From the NCBI RefSeq assembly GCF_026625125.1, contig NZ_CP113097.1:4450001-4514000 (forward strand): DNA of 64,000 bases. Direction: 5' to 3'. This DNA is from Pseudomonas putida (GTDB lineage: Bacteria; Pseudomonadota; Gammaproteobacteria; Pseudomonadales; Pseudomonadaceae). The position numbers were made by a program, and so were the translations under genes. The notes beneath the pieces were generated by a model. That model was given only the letters and a program-made list of their open reading frames with translations, was not told the DNA's origin and did not search any database. This document shows, one piece after another, positions 1 to 9,424 of this stretch. Each line of letters opens with the position of its first letter. Position 1 is the stretch's first letter.

Positions 1-699
1 GTCGGCATCGACCACCGCCACACCACGCCCGGCATTGATGAACAGCGCGCTAGGCTGGAAACACTTGAACAGTGCGGCATCATAAAGATCATGGGTTGCC
101 GGCGTATCCGGCAACAGGTTGAGCACGTAATCGGCCTGCCCGACCATCCGCGGCAAATCAGCCAACCCGGCGACCTCGACGAACGGCGCCTGCTCGCGGG
201 GCGTGCTGGCGATGCCATACAGGGTCATGCCAAACGGCAAGAGGCATTCGGCTACACGCTGGCCGATATCGCCGGTGCCCACGATCAGCACCTTGCGCCC
301 TTCGAGCGTCCCCCCCGGGCGGTCGTCCCACCGGCGCTCTACCTGGCTCACCAGCCGAGACAGCACTTCGCGCTCGTGCCCCAGCATGTAGGTGAGCATG
401 TACTCGGCCATCACTTGGCCAAAGATGCCGACCGCACGGGTCAGGCGGTAATCACGCGGCAGGCCATCGGCCAGCAAGGGCGTGATGCCGGCCCAGGTCG
501 ATTGCATCCAGGCCGGCTTGTGGCCCTGGCGCAGCAGGCTTGCCAGCAAGTCTGGCTGGCCCAGCCAGACCGAACACTGGGGTGCCTGCAAGGCCAGCTC
601 GGCGGAATCGCCGCTGGTCAGGATTTCCAGGTCCGGGGCCGCGCCAGCCAGCAGCCCGGCATAGTTGGCATGATCCTGCTCAGCGATCAGAACGCGCAT
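1..699 (-). CDS. D-2-hydroxyacid dehydrogenase, glyoxylate/hydroxypyruvate reductase type (3' end outside window)
   Basis: NAD(P)H-dependent 2-hydroxyacid dehydrogenase that would reduce 2-oxoacids such as glyoxylate or hydroxypyruvate in the cytoplasm. About 233 N-terminal residues are present. A Rossmann dinucleotide-binding motif (VGTGDIGQ) lies near residue 140, and the window edge follows the INAGRG motif carrying the catalytic arginine, so the catalytic Glu and His lie outside. The family is usually about 310 residues long. The ATG at 699 starts MRVLIAEQD. The reading frame runs open off the edge of the window. Substrate cannot be told from sequence. A second, only distantly similar member is at 57145. 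Confidence 0.85.
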   Translation of the reverse strand, partial: MRVLIAEQDHANYAGLLAGAAPDLEILTSGDSAELALQAPQCSVWLGQPDLLASLLRQGHKPAWMQSTWAGITPLLADGLPRDYRLTRAVGIFGQVMAEYMLTYMLGHEREVLSRLVSQVERRWDDRPGGTLEGRKVLIVGTGDIGQRVAECLLPFGMTLYGIASTPREQAPFVEVAGLADLPRMVGQADYVLNLLPDTPATHDLYDAALFKCFQPSALFINAGRGVAVVDAD

Positions 700-777
700 C
701 AAAGTGACAACCTTGGCAGACAACGAAGGCGGCCCGGCATGCAGGCCACCTGAGGGTGTGGAGGGATCGTGGCCGGA

Positions 778-1071
778 TCAGACCGGGTCGTTACGGCGCA
801 GAAGCTCTTCCGGCAAATGTTCGATGTACTCGTCCTCGGCCGGTGGCATCTGCAGGTGGTAACCCTGGTTATCAAGATTGTCCAGCACCTTGGCAATGTC
901 CTCGCGGGCGAGCTTGCGCTCGGGGCTCAGCACCAGGTCGAAGGCATGTACGGGCGTGCCGAAGAACGGCAGCAGCGCCTCGGGCACGCGCTCCAGGCCC
1001 TCGGCCTTGAGTACGTAGAGGTACATCTCGTTCTTGCGCGGGCTCTTGTAGATCGAGCAGATACGTTTCAT
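778..1071 (-). CDS. YcgL domain-containing protein
   Basis: A 97-residue protein that matches the YcgL family ([10 protein letters not shown] at the start, then MYLYV, and a conserved PPAEDEYIE near the end). The family is small, cytoplasmic, without a firmly established biochemical role, and in pseudomonads is encoded directly after RNase D. The start codon overlaps the stop of rnd by 4 bases (ATGA), so the two are very probably translationally coupled. No signal peptide or membrane segment is visible. Confidence 0.85.
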   Translation of the reverse strand: MKRICSIYKSPRKNEMYLYVLKAEGLERVPEALLPFFGTPVHAFDLVLSPERKLAREDIAKVLDNLDNQGYHLQMPPAEDEYIEHLPEELLRRNDPV

Positions 1072-2201
1072 CGGGTTTCTCCGGCGCCCGCCAGTTCGTC
1101 CAGCAGGGCCTGGCCCATCCGCTCACGGCGCCAGCCGCGCAACGAATCGGGCAGTTGATAGGGGCCATTGGGGTAGCCGCTCTTGAGCAAGGCTTCCAGG
1201 GCCTTTTTGCGCAGCATCAGCTCCGGGGCAATGCCCAGACGCTCGCCTTCGGCCTGGCCGATGGCGCGCAGGCGCTTGAGGATGCCGGCCGCTTCGATCG
1301 GAAGCGGCTCGGGCAGCGTCGCCGGCCATTGCTCAGGCGGCAGGCTGGCGGCCCGTTTGATCACCTCGACCAGGCAGGCGCCATCCTGGCGGATGGTGCG
1401 CGGATGCATGTCGTCGATCTTGGCCAGGGCCGACAGGTTGTCCGGCTGGTTCTTGGCCATCGGCCACAGCGAGTGCTCCTTGAGAATGCGGTTGCGCGGC
1501 ACATCGCGGCTGCGTGCTTCACGCTCGCGCCAGGCGCACAGTTCCCGCAGCACCGCCAGTTGCTGGCGGCTCAGCTTCCAGGCCAGCTTCACATCGCGGT
1601 ACAGGGTTTCGGGCTCGACCTCGCGGCGCAAGGCCGCGACCAGTTCGGCACCGTCTTCCAGCACCCACGCGTACTTGTCGTCCGACAGACGTGGGCGCAG
1701 GGCGGCAAACAGTTCGGCCAGGTGCACGGCATCTTCGGCTGCGTAGCTGATCTGGGTGTCCGACAGCGGGCGCTGCAGCCAGTCCGAGCGGGTCTCACCC
1801 TTGGGCAATTCAAGGCCCAGCACTTCCTGGACCAGGCGCGAATAGCCCATGGAGAAGCCCAGGTTCAGGTAGCCCGCGGCCAACTGCGTGTCGAACAGCG
1901 GCTGCGGCAGCTTGCCGGTCAGGCGCAGCAGCACTTCGAGGTCTTCGCTGCAGGCGTGCAGCACCTTGACCACACCGCTGTCTTCCAGCAGGTCGGCCAA
2001 AGGCTGCCAGTTGCCGATCAGCAACGGGTCGATGAGAAAAGCGCGCTCGCCGTCACCGATCTGGATCAGCCCAGCTTTCGGATAAAAGGTGTCGACCCGC
2101 ATGAATTCGGTGTCGAGCGCCACGAAGGGCAGCGTGCGCCACCTCTGGCAGAGTTCGGCCAGGGTCTGGTCGTCACGGATCCAGTGTATTTCGATGGCCA
2201 C
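1068..2201 (-). CDS. rnd: Ribonuclease D
   Basis: 3'-5' exoribonuclease that trims tRNA precursors and other structured RNAs in the cytoplasm. It has the DEDD exonuclease motifs: DTEF near residue 30, the [10 protein letters not shown] motif, and [12 protein letters not shown]. An HRDC-type helical domain fills the C-terminal half. The frame stays open far upstream, but the family's usual 377-residue length and a GGGAGAG ribosome site 5-11 bases before it favour the GTG at 2201 ([11 protein letters not shown]). It overlaps the YcgL gene by 4 bases, forming a two-gene operon. Confidence 0.92.
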   Translation of the reverse strand: MAIEIHWIRDDQTLAELCQRWRTLPFVALDTEFMRVDTFYPKAGLIQIGDGERAFLIDPLLIGNWQPLADLLEDSGVVKVLHACSEDLEVLLRLTGKLPQPLFDTQLAAGYLNLGFSMGYSRLVQEVLGLELPKGETRSDWLQRPLSDTQISYAAEDAVHLAELFAALRPRLSDDKYAWVLEDGAELVAALRREVEPETLYRDVKLAWKLSRQQLAVLRELCAWREREARSRDVPRNRILKEHSLWPMAKNQPDNLSALAKIDDMHPRTIRQDGACLVEVIKRAASLPPEQWPATLPEPLPIEAAGILKRLRAIGQAEGERLGIAPELMLRKKALEALLKSGYPNGPYQLPDSLRGWRRERMGQALLDELAGAGETR

Positions 2202-2304
2202 GAGGCTCTCCCACAAACGTTGGCGCGCAGTATATACGGCGCGGGCACTGCGGGTGAAACCTGACTGACATCCGCGCCGGCCGCCGGGTAGCTCGCGCTG
2301 CCGG

Positions 2305-2670
2305 TCAGCCTGGCAAGCGATGCTTGGCGTAAGGCTCGCGGTCGATATCCAGCACTTCCACACACAGTTGCAGGTCTAGGCCAGCCTGCGCCGGTATGGC
2401 CTCACGCAGTACCTCCAGCAAGCTGGCGGACAATTGTTTCTTTACCTCCGCCGGGCGCCCGCTGAGGATGGCCAGGCGCACATGGGCGAACGCCCGCTCG
2501 GCTGGCGCAGTGCCCACCCGGTAATGGGCGAACGCCTGGGCGCGGCTTTTGATGTCTGCCTCATCGGCGAACTGGCCGCTGCCGACCAGGGCGTGATTCA
2601 GGCGCAGCAGCAGTACCTCGACATTGAGCTCGCGCAGGTTGTCGCTGTATTCCAGGTTCAGGTGAGGCAT
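2305..2670 (-). CDS. 5-carboxymethyl-2-hydroxymuconate delta-isomerase-like protein (tautomerase superfamily)
   Basis: A 121-residue protein resembling HpaF-type isomerases, which ketonise 5-carboxymethyl-2-hydroxymuconate in homoprotocatechuate degradation. The ATG at 2670 gives MPHLNLEYS, so removal of Met would expose the catalytic N-terminal proline typical of the tautomerase superfamily; this decides the start over longer versions. No other homoprotocatechuate gene lies nearby, so the true substrate may differ. It stands alone between rnd (same strand) and the divergent DUF465 gene. Confidence 0.8.
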   Translation of the reverse strand: MPHLNLEYSDNLRELNVEVLLLRLNHALVGSGQFADEADIKSRAQAFAHYRVGTAPAERAFAHVRLAILSGRPAEVKKQLSASLLEVLREAIPAQAGLDLQLCVEVLDIDREPYAKHRLPG

Positions 2671-2785
2671 GGCACAGGTTCCAGGCGTTGGGGGAAGCGA
2701 CAGCCTACCCCAGTCCCCTAGCCGCGCAAAGGCGGCTATCCTCAAAGGTCAGGACCTTACTGACAACCCTGACAGAGGTGAAGAA

Positions 2786-3022
2786 ATGCCAGTTCCGCAT
2801 GATCTGCTCGCTGACTTGCACGTTACCGCCGATGCATTCCAGGCACGGATAGACAAGGACCCGACGCTGCATGCCCTGCATAAGGAATACAACGCCAAAG
2901 ACAAGGAGGTGGTGGCCGCCGAAGGCAATGGCACCAACGACGATGCCGTCAACCGCCTGCGCAAGGAGCGCCTGCTGATCAAGGACAAGATCGAGCGAAT
3001 CATTCATCCGCCGAAATCCTGA
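2786..3022 (+). CDS. YdcH family protein (DUF465)
   Basis: A 78-residue, highly charged, helical protein (MPVPHDLLADLH, then many Lys/Glu and a C-terminal KDKIERIIHPP). This is the pattern of the short YdcH/DUF465 family, which has no defined function. The start at 2786 follows an AGAGGTGAAGAA ribosome site. It is monocistronic and convergent with the trans-sulfuration gene, with an inverted repeat between them. Confidence 0.8.
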   Translation: MPVPHDLLADLHVTADAFQARIDKDPTLHALHKEYNAKDKEVVAAEGNGTNDDAVNRLRKERLLIKDKIERIIHPPKS

Positions 3023-3044
3023 TGGCTTTCTGCTGAATCAACCG

Positions 3045-3080
3045 CCCTGTCGCCGGCAAGCCGGCTCGCTGGCGACAGGG
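3045..3080. repeat. REP-like inverted repeat between convergent genes
   Basis: Perfect 10-bp arms CCCTGTCGCC (3045-3054) and GGCGACAGGG (3071-3080) enclose the GGCAAGCCGGCT core that recurs in intergenic regions of this window (18.5, 30.4 and 31.8 kb). It lies between convergent stops and could act as a bidirectional transcript end, although no T-run follows. Confidence 0.6.
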
Positions 3081-3090
3081 CCTGCAACCG

Positions 3091-4263
3091 TTACATGCCA
3101 GCCGATGCGTTCAAGGCCCCGTCCAGATCTTCGATCAAGTCCCGGTAATCCTCGATCCCGATCGACAGCCGCAACACGCTCTCACTGATGCCCATCAGCC
3201 CCTTCTGTTCCGGGCTCAGTGAATTGTGCGACATGCTCCAGGAGTGGTTGATCATGCTCTCCACACCCCCCAACGAGTCGGCCAGGACAAATATCTGCAA
3301 GGCCTCCACCAGGCGATTGAGCGCCGCCCGGTCACCGTTCCTGACCTTCATGGCCACCACCGCTCCGCCAGCGCGCATCTGGCGCTTGCACAGTGCGTGC
3401 TGCGGGTGGCTTTCCAGCCCCGGGTAATAGACCTGCTCGATCTGCGGATGGCTTTCCAGGAAGCGTGCCACCTGCAGGGCATTGGCACACTGACGCTCCA
3501 TGCGCACGTCGAGGGTTTTCAGGCCGCGCAAGGCCAGGTAACAGTCGAACGGGCCCTGGATCGCCCCCACGGCCATGCTGATCTTGCGCAGGCGCCCCAG
3601 CAATTCATCGTTGGCAGCCACCACCACGCCGCCGGTCAGGTCGGAGTGGCCGCCAATGTATTTGCTGGCCGAATGCATCACCAGGTCCACACCCAGGGTG
3701 ATCGGCCGCTGGTTCCACGGCGAGCAGAAGGTGTTGTCGATGCAGGTGAGAATACCCCGCGCCCGAGCAAGGTCGCAGACCGCCTTGATGTCGACCAGGT
3801 GCAGCAATGGGTTGGTCGGCGACTCGATCCAGATCAACTGGGTTTCGGGTTTGATCGCCGCCGCTACGGCCGCCACATCGTTGAGGTCGACATAGGTGGT
3901 GGTAATGCCCGAGGTGCGTGCTCGGTAGTCTTCAAGAATGCGGAAGGTGCCGCCGTATACACCGTTCATCACCACCACATGAGCGTCCTTGGGGAGCAGC
4001 TCCAGCACCGTGGCGGTGGCGTTTACACCGGAGGCACATGCCACCGCGCCCACACCCTCTTCAAGTGCCGCGACACAACTTTCATAGGCATGCCGGGTCG
4101 GGTTGCCCACCCGGCTGTAGGCGTATTCCGGGTTGTCATCGAGGCTGCGCTTGATATACGAGCTGGCGGTGTAGATAGGCGGGAAGATCGCGTTGTCGGC
4201 GACACTGAACTGTTCACCGGCGTGAATGGTACGGGTGGCGAAATTGCGCGGCTTGTCGGACAT
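3091..4263 (-). CDS. PLP-dependent trans-sulfuration enzyme (cystathionine gamma-synthase/lyase family)
   Basis: Cytoplasmic PLP enzyme of the Cys/Met metabolism family, 390 residues. The PLP lysine is Lys201 in SASKYIGGHSD, and YSRVGNPT near residue 49 supplies the phosphate-binding Tyr and Arg. From sequence I cannot separate cystathionine gamma-synthase, cystathionine gamma-lyase and methionine gamma-lyase activity. The ATG at 4263 gives MSDKPRNFATRTIHAG, the family's usual beginning; an in-frame ATG 33 bases upstream adds residues without family resemblance. It is divergent from an Lrp/AsnC regulator, an arrangement typical of amino-acid catabolic enzymes controlled by their neighbour. 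Confidence 0.88.
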   Translation of the reverse strand: MSDKPRNFATRTIHAGEQFSVADNAIFPPIYTASSYIKRSLDDNPEYAYSRVGNPTRHAYESCVAALEEGVGAVACASGVNATATVLELLPKDAHVVVMNGVYGGTFRILEDYRARTSGITTTYVDLNDVAAVAAAIKPETQLIWIESPTNPLLHLVDIKAVCDLARARGILTCIDNTFCSPWNQRPITLGVDLVMHSASKYIGGHSDLTGGVVVAANDELLGRLRKISMAVGAIQGPFDCYLALRGLKTLDVRMERQCANALQVARFLESHPQIEQVYYPGLESHPQHALCKRQMRAGGAVVAMKVRNGDRAALNRLVEALQIFVLADSLGGVESMINHSWSMSHNSLSPEQKGLMGISESVLRLSIGIEDYRDLIEDLDGALNASAGM

Positions 4264-4337
4264 GGTCAGGCCCATTTGGCAGATGTAAGTGCGCAACTAT
4301 CGCACAATCACCTGCCGCCACAACGCCCGTGGTGGCG

Positions 4338-4380
4338 GGAATTTTTTCTATCGTTGGGGTAATCTGGGGAATATTTTACT
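4338..4380. promoter_or_regulatory. Candidate Lrp-type binding repeats between divergent genes
   Basis: Two similar AT-rich stretches, GGAATTTTTTCTA (4338-4350) and GGAATATTTTACT (4368-4380), are spaced 30 bp apart, about three helical turns, in the gap between the trans-sulfuration gene and the Lrp gene. Lrp-family proteins bind such phased AT-rich sites. The role is inferred. Confidence 0.3.
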
Positions 4381-4398
4381 GACCGCCAGCGGGTTTCC

Positions 4399-4860
4399 AT
4401 GGACAGTTTCGACCAGCACATCCTCACCCTGCTCCAGCGCGACGCGTCGCTCTCGCTCAAGGATTTGGCCGAAGCCGTCAACCTGTCCACCACCCCCTGC
4501 TGGAAGCGGGTCAAGCGCCTGGAAGAGGACGGCTACATCCTCGGCCGCGTCGCCCTGCTCGACCCCGACCGCCTGGGCCTGGGCCTGACGGTGTTCGTCC
4601 AGCTCAAGACCCAGCGCCACGACAGTGCCTGGTTGGAGCAATTCGCCGAGACGGTGAAAGGCTTCGAGGAGGTGATGGAGTTCTATCGCATGTCCGGGGA
4701 CTGGGATTACATGCTGCGGGTGGTGGTGGGCGATATCGCTGCCTACGACCGGTTCTATAAAAAGCTGATCACCAGCACCGACGGGCTCTCCAACATCACG
4801 TCCAGCTTTGCCATGGAACAGATGAAATACACCACGGCTTACCCGGTCCACAGGCCCTGA
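4399..4860 (+). CDS. Lrp/AsnC family transcriptional regulator
   Basis: A 153-residue regulator. The N-terminal winged helix-turn-helix (residues about 1-55) contains LKDLAEAVNLSTTPCWKRV, and a RAM/AsnC ligand domain follows with the G-D-Y-D-Y-type segment MSGDWDYML. Such proteins form octamers and sense amino acids. The divergent PLP trans-sulfuration gene 135 bp away is the most likely target, so the effector may be a sulfur amino acid. A second, distinct Lrp regulator lies at 53644. Confidence 0.9.
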   Translation: MDSFDQHILTLLQRDASLSLKDLAEAVNLSTTPCWKRVKRLEEDGYILGRVALLDPDRLGLGLTVFVQLKTQRHDSAWLEQFAETVKGFEEVMEFYRMSGDWDYMLRVVVGDIAAYDRFYKKLITSTDGLSNITSSFAMEQMKYTTAYPVHRP

Positions 4861-4882
4861 TCGGTGCCAGCTCAGCACCCCT

Positions 4883-7210
4883 TCACTGCGCCGCCACCGC
4901 TTCGATCCGGTTCCCCGCCTTGGCCTTCTCGAGCCGAATCGCAATGAATTTGGAGGTCGGCGTATAGGTGCCTTCGCCGTAACTTTCCAGCGGCACCAGC
5001 GGGTTGGTCTCCGGGTAGTAGGCCGCCGCCTGCCCATCAGGGATGTCGTAGGGCACCAGGCGGAACCCCGACACCTGGCGTTCGACACCGTCCTCCCACA
5101 GCGACACCAGATCGACATGCTCACCCGGCTCGAAGCCCAGGCGGCGGATGTCGGCCTCGCTGACGAACACCACTTCCCGCAGGCCAAACACGCCCCGGTA
5201 ACGATCGTCCAGCCCATACAGCGTGGTGTTGTACTGGTCGTGCGAACGCATCGTCTGCAGGATGAGGTCCGGCTTGTCGCCACGGGCGAGCACCTGGGCG
5301 TTGACCAGATGCTCGGGCAACGGGCTGGCACTGAAGCGCGCCTTGCCGGTTGCCGTGCGCCAGTTGCGCTCGGCAGCACTGTTGCCCAGGTGGAAACCAC
5401 CTGGGTGCTGCAGCCGCTCGTTGAAGTTGGCGAAACCGGGGATGACATCGGCGATCATGCTGCGAATACGGCCATAGTCGGCCACCGCGTATTCCCAATC
5501 GATGGGCTTGTTGCCCAGCGTGGCCTTGGCCATGCCGGCGATGATCCAGGGTTCGGACCGCATGTGGGGTGAACGCGGGCGCAGCTGGCCATGGGAGATA
5601 TGCACCATGCTGAAGGTGTCTTCCACGGTCACGCCCTGCGGCCCGCCGGCCTGCATGTCGATCTCGGTGCGCCCCAGGCAGGGCAGGATCAGCGCATCGC
5701 GGCCAGTGACCAGGTGCGAACGGTTGAGTTTGGTGGATATCTGCACCGTCAGCGCACAGTTGCGCAGGGCCGCGTGGGTGCGGGGCGTATCCGGCGTCGC
5801 CTGGGCGAAGTTGCCACCCAGCGCGATGAACACCTTGGCGCGCTGTTGCTCCATGGCCTGGATCGCCAGCACCGCGTTATGCCCATGGGCGCGAGGTACG
5901 CGGAACTGGAAGCGTTTTTCCAAGGCATCGAGCAACGCCGCCTTGGGTTTCTCGTCGATCCCCATGGTGCGGTCGCCTTGCACGTTGCTGTGGCCACGCA
6001 CTGGCGAAAGGCCCGCGCCGGGCTTGCCGACGTTGCCGCGCAACAGCTGCAGGTTGACGATTTCCTGCACGGTAGGCACCGAGTGACGGTGCTGGGTGAC
6101 GCCCATCGCCCAGCACATGATCACCCGCTCGGCCTTGCGGTACATGCGCGCCGCCAGCTCGATCTCGGCCAGGGTCAGGCCGGACTGCTCGACGATATGG
6201 TCCCACGAGGTGGCATCCACGGCCGCCAGGTAGGCGTCCACACCGCTGGTATGCGCGGCGATGAAGCCATGGTCGAATACCGCTGGTTCCCCCTTGGCCT
6301 GGGCTTCGCGCTCCCATTGCAGCAGGTACTTGGCAATGCCGCGCATGGCCGCCATGTCGCCGCCCAGGGCTGGGCGGAAGTAGGCGGTATTGGTCGGTTC
6401 GGAGCCGTTGCTGAGCATTTCGAACGGGTGCTGCGGGTGCTGGAAGCGCTCCAGGCCCCGCTCTTTGAGCGGGTTGAAACACACCACCTGGGCGCCGCGC
6501 TTGACCGCTTCACGCAGCGGTTCGAGCATGCGCGGGTGGTTGGTACCGGGGTTCTGGCCAATGACGAAGATCGCATCGGCCAGCTCCAGGTCATGGAACA
6601 CGACCGTGCCCTTGCCTACGCCGAGGGTTTCCGACATGCCCACGCCACTGGCCTCGTGGCACATGTTCGAGCAGTCGGGGAAGTTGTTGGTGCCGTAGGC
6701 GCGGACGAACAACTGGTAGAGGAATGCCGCTTCGTTGCTGGCCCGGCCGGAGGTGTAGAACTCAGCCTCATCGGGCGATTCCAGCGCCTGCAAGTGCCGG
6801 GCGATCAAGGCAAAGGCCTCTTCCCAAGTGGTTTGCACATAGTGATCGGTGGCAGCGTCGTAACGCATCGGGTGCGTGAGGCGGCCTTGGTATTCGAGCC
6901 AGTAGTCGGTCTGGTCCTTCAGCGCGCTTACGCTGTATTTGGCGAAGAAGGCCGGGTCGACCGAGCGACCGGTCGCTTCCCAGTTGACCGCCTTGGCGCC
7001 GTTTTCGCAGAACTTGACCATGTCGCTTTCCGGCGACTCGCCCCAGGCGCAGCCGGGGCAGTCGAACCCGCCGTTCTGGTTGGTCTTGAGCATGGCCCGC
7101 AGGTTCTTGAAGGCGTTGTCACTGCCCAGCCAGCTCTTGGTCACGCTCTTGAGCGCGCCCCAGCCGGCGGCAGGCCCCTTGTAGTCCCTGATATGTTCGT
7201 CCTGGCTCAT
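4883..7210 (-). CDS. FdhF/YdeP family molybdopterin oxidoreductase
   Basis: Large (775-residue) cytoplasmic oxidoreductase related to the formate dehydrogenase alpha subunit and E. coli YdeP. Cys51, Cys54 (CPGCAW) and Cys68 sit where the N-terminal Fe-S cluster of this superfamily is bound; molybdopterin domains follow (YTSGRASNEAAFL, VIGQNPGTNHPRM) and a C-terminal dinucleotide domain holds MRSHDQYNTTLYG. No Tat signal is visible. The ATG at 7210 (MSQDEHIRDYKGP) has a TGAGGA site 8 bases upstream; a GTG 15 bases earlier is less likely. Formate dehydrogenase activity is not proven for this branch. It is divergent from moaA and shares a promoter element with moaB. Confidence 0.88.
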   Translation of the reverse strand: MSQDEHIRDYKGPAAGWGALKSVTKSWLGSDNAFKNLRAMLKTNQNGGFDCPGCAWGESPESDMVKFCENGAKAVNWEATGRSVDPAFFAKYSVSALKDQTDYWLEYQGRLTHPMRYDAATDHYVQTTWEEAFALIARHLQALESPDEAEFYTSGRASNEAAFLYQLFVRAYGTNNFPDCSNMCHEASGVGMSETLGVGKGTVVFHDLELADAIFVIGQNPGTNHPRMLEPLREAVKRGAQVVCFNPLKERGLERFQHPQHPFEMLSNGSEPTNTAYFRPALGGDMAAMRGIAKYLLQWEREAQAKGEPAVFDHGFIAAHTSGVDAYLAAVDATSWDHIVEQSGLTLAEIELAARMYRKAERVIMCWAMGVTQHRHSVPTVQEIVNLQLLRGNVGKPGAGLSPVRGHSNVQGDRTMGIDEKPKAALLDALEKRFQFRVPRAHGHNAVLAIQAMEQQRAKVFIALGGNFAQATPDTPRTHAALRNCALTVQISTKLNRSHLVTGRDALILPCLGRTEIDMQAGGPQGVTVEDTFSMVHISHGQLRPRSPHMRSEPWIIAGMAKATLGNKPIDWEYAVADYGRIRSMIADVIPGFANFNERLQHPGGFHLGNSAAERNWRTATGKARFSASPLPEHLVNAQVLARGDKPDLILQTMRSHDQYNTTLYGLDDRYRGVFGLREVVFVSEADIRRLGFEPGEHVDLVSLWEDGVERQVSGFRLVPYDIPDGQAAAYYPETNPLVPLESYGEGTYTPTSKFIAIRLEKAKAGNRIEAVAAQ

Positions 7211-7297
7211 GCGGTCAATCCTCACGCGGGCATCGAATAGTGCAACGGATCGTGTCGTCCGCTGCTTTTTTCCAGCCTATGGAGACAGTCGGGGTGC

Positions 7298-7319
7298 CGT
7301 CCAATCGAAATGTCTTACG
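7298..7319 (-). promoter_or_regulatory. Shared promoter/operator element upstream of the molybdo-oxidoreductase (copy A)
   Basis: This 22-bp segment matches 10017-10038 at 18 of 22 positions. Both begin (plus strand) CGTCCAATCGA, then ATG and TAC follow. On the minus strand it contains TTGGAC, a good -35, followed at about 17 bases by CATAGG and a conserved TGTCTC. It points at the oxidoreductase gene here and at moaB in the other copy. The adjacent LysR regulator is the obvious candidate to bind it. Confidence 0.5.
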
Positions 7320-7477
7320 GGGTGATAGGCCGTTTCGATGATGGGGTGCACTTGGCGCCATGCACCGCGGTGGGCCGTGATAGATGAGATTGATCAAACG
7401 GTCGGGCAAAGCAATTTGACGGCGAACACCGCAGGTTATAGCGTGGAACCAGTCCCCCTCCCTTGCCGAGCGCGAAC

Positions 7478-8482
7478 GTGGAACAGAACAGCCGGGCCCT
7501 GATCGACGGCTTCAACCGGAAAATCGACTACCTGCGGATGTCGGTCACGGACCGCTGCGACTTCCGTTGTGTCTATTGCATGGCCGAAGACATGCAGTTC
7601 CTGCCGCGCCAGCAGATCCTCAGCCTTGAGGAACTGTTCCAGGTAGCCGAACGCTTCGTCGCCTTAGGCACCCGCAAGATCCGCCTTACCGGTGGCGAGC
7701 CGCTGGTACGCCAGGGCATCGTCGACCTGTGCGGGCGCATTGCCGCCCTGCCCGGCCTGCGAGAGCTGTGCATGACCAGCAACGGCTCGCAGCTCCCGCG
7801 CCTGGCCCAGCCGCTGTTCGACGCAGGCCTGTCACGCCTGAACATCAGCCTCGACAGCCTCGATGCAGAACGTTTCAAGCAACTGACCCGCACCGGCGAC
7901 CTGGCCCAGGTGATTGCCGGTATCGACGCGGCCCGCCGCGCGGGGTTTCAGCGCATCAAACTCAATTGCGTGGTGCTCAAGGGGCGTAACGACGATGAGC
8001 TGGTCGACCTGGTGCGCTTTGCCATCGACCGCGAACTGGACATCACCTTCATCGAAGAAATGCCGCTGGGCGTGATCAGCGAGCACGAACGCGGCGAGTC
8101 GTTCTGCTCCAGTGACGAAGTACGCGCGCGGCTGGCCGAACATTTCACCCTGATCGAATCGACCGAGTCGTCCCAGGGCCCGGCGCGCTACTGGCGCCTG
8201 GCAGAAGCGCCGAGCACCCGTGTCGGCTTCATCTCGCCGCACAGCCACAACTTCTGCGCCACCTGCAACCGTGTGCGCCTGACCGTCGAAGGCCGGCTGT
8301 TGTTGTGCCTGGGCAATGAACATTCGATGGACCTCAAACAGGTGCTGCGTGCCCACCCGGGTGATGCCGAGCGGCTGGAAAAAGCCATCCGCGATTCGCT
8401 GCACCTCAAGCCCTATCGCCATCATTTCGAGGTCGGTGGCGATGTGCAGATCCTGCGCTTCATGAACATGACCGGCGGCTGA
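7478..8482 (+). CDS. moaA: GTP 3',8-cyclase MoaA
   Basis: Radical SAM enzyme for the first step of molybdenum cofactor synthesis, turning GTP into 3',8-cyclo-7,8-dihydro-GTP. The N-terminal CDFRCVYC is the CxxxCxxC cluster motif, the C-terminal [10 protein letters not shown]...LLC gives the second Fe-S cluster, and the protein ends in the diagnostic Gly-Gly. The GTG at 7478 yields 334 residues starting [11 protein letters not shown], as I remember for Pseudomonas MoaA, and has GAG 8 bases upstream; a TTG 15 bases earlier lacks a ribosome site. Its position opposite a molybdoenzyme gene suggests a dedicated cofactor supply. Confidence 0.92.
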   Translation: MEQNSRALIDGFNRKIDYLRMSVTDRCDFRCVYCMAEDMQFLPRQQILSLEELFQVAERFVALGTRKIRLTGGEPLVRQGIVDLCGRIAALPGLRELCMTSNGSQLPRLAQPLFDAGLSRLNISLDSLDAERFKQLTRTGDLAQVIAGIDAARRAGFQRIKLNCVVLKGRNDDELVDLVRFAIDRELDITFIEEMPLGVISEHERGESFCSSDEVRARLAEHFTLIESTESSQGPARYWRLAEAPSTRVGFISPHSHNFCATCNRVRLTVEGRLLLCLGNEHSMDLKQVLRAHPGDAERLEKAIRDSLHLKPYRHHFEVGGDVQILRFMNMTGG

Positions 8483-8502
8483 CCCGCCGTCTCTGGATCG
8501 CC

Positions 8503-9402
8503 ATGATCGTCCACTCCCGCCCCGACGTGTTGCGCGTGCTGTTCACCCTCAAGGGTTCGATCGTCAAGCGCATTGCCTTGCGCTGCCTGACGGTCACCTT
8601 GCTCGCCGCCCTGATCGTGCTGGTCGAACGCCACTTCCCGGCGTTTTTCTACCCCGTCAGCGCTACCCCCTTCACGCTGCTTGGCCTGTCGCTGTCGATC
8701 TTCATGAGCTTTCGCAACAACGCCTGTTACGACCGTTGGTGGGAGGGGCGCAAGGCCTGGGGGAAGATGATCATCGAGGCCCGCTCGTTCATACGTGAAA
8801 GCGGGGTGATCACCGATGAAAAGCTGCGCGCCGAGTTGCTGCGCAGCCTGTGCGGCTTTGCCCATGCGCTCAATGCCCGGTTGCGCAATGAGGATGAAGT
8901 GGCCGCCGCCCGGCCGTGGCTGGCCAACCCTGCTGCGATCCGCGCGCACAATGTCTGCGACGGTATCTTGCAGGAGGTTGGCGCCCACTGCTCACGCCTG
9001 GCCGAACAGCAGCACATCAGTGAATGGCGCTACAGCCTGTTGGAGCAACGTCTGGTCGGGCTGTCGGAGGTGCAGGCCACCTGCGAGCGGATCAAGGGCA
9101 CACCGCTGCCCTTCCCCTATACCCTGCTGCTGCACCGCACCATCTACATCTTCTGCCTGCTACTGCCGTTCGCCCTGGCCGAGCCGCTGGGCTGGCTGGC
9201 GCCGCTGTTTACTACCATCGTGGGGTACACCTTCTTCGGGCTGGATGCCATCGGCAATGAACTTGAAGACCCGTTCGGGCGAGACGAGAACGACCTGCCG
9301 ACCGATGCCATGGTGCGCACGGTCGAGCGGGATGTGCTGGGGGCCTTGGGCGTGGAGCCGCTGCCACCGGCGTTGCAGCCAGTGGAGCATGTGCTGAGCT
9401 GA
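8503..9402 (+). CDS. Bestrophin-like channel (YneE/UPF0187 family)
   Basis: A 299-residue integral membrane protein of the bacterial bestrophin family, pentameric anion or cation channels. Visible family signs are hydrophobic segments near residues 23-40 and 50-70, the FRNNACYDRWWEGRK segment after the second helix, and a C-terminal GLDAIGNELEDPFG motif. It starts 20 bp after moaA on the same strand, so cotranscription is likely, but the functional link to molybdenum metabolism is unclear. Confidence 0.85.
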   Translation: MIVHSRPDVLRVLFTLKGSIVKRIALRCLTVTLLAALIVLVERHFPAFFYPVSATPFTLLGLSLSIFMSFRNNACYDRWWEGRKAWGKMIIEARSFIRESGVITDEKLRAELLRSLCGFAHALNARLRNEDEVAAARPWLANPAAIRAHNVCDGILQEVGAHCSRLAEQQHISEWRYSLLEQRLVGLSEVQATCERIKGTPLPFPYTLLLHRTIYIFCLLLPFALAEPLGWLAPLFTTIVGYTFFGLDAIGNELEDPFGRDENDLPTDAMVRTVERDVLGALGVEPLPPALQPVEHVLS

Positions 9403-9424
9403 CTGGCCCTAGCGCCGGGGCTGT

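Noticed and set aside
7384-7397. Possible ANR/FNR box ATGAG-N4-ATCAA upstream of moaA
   Set aside because: Only one half-site matches well (the other 3 of 5); too weak to list as a site, though it would fit a molybdoenzyme locus.
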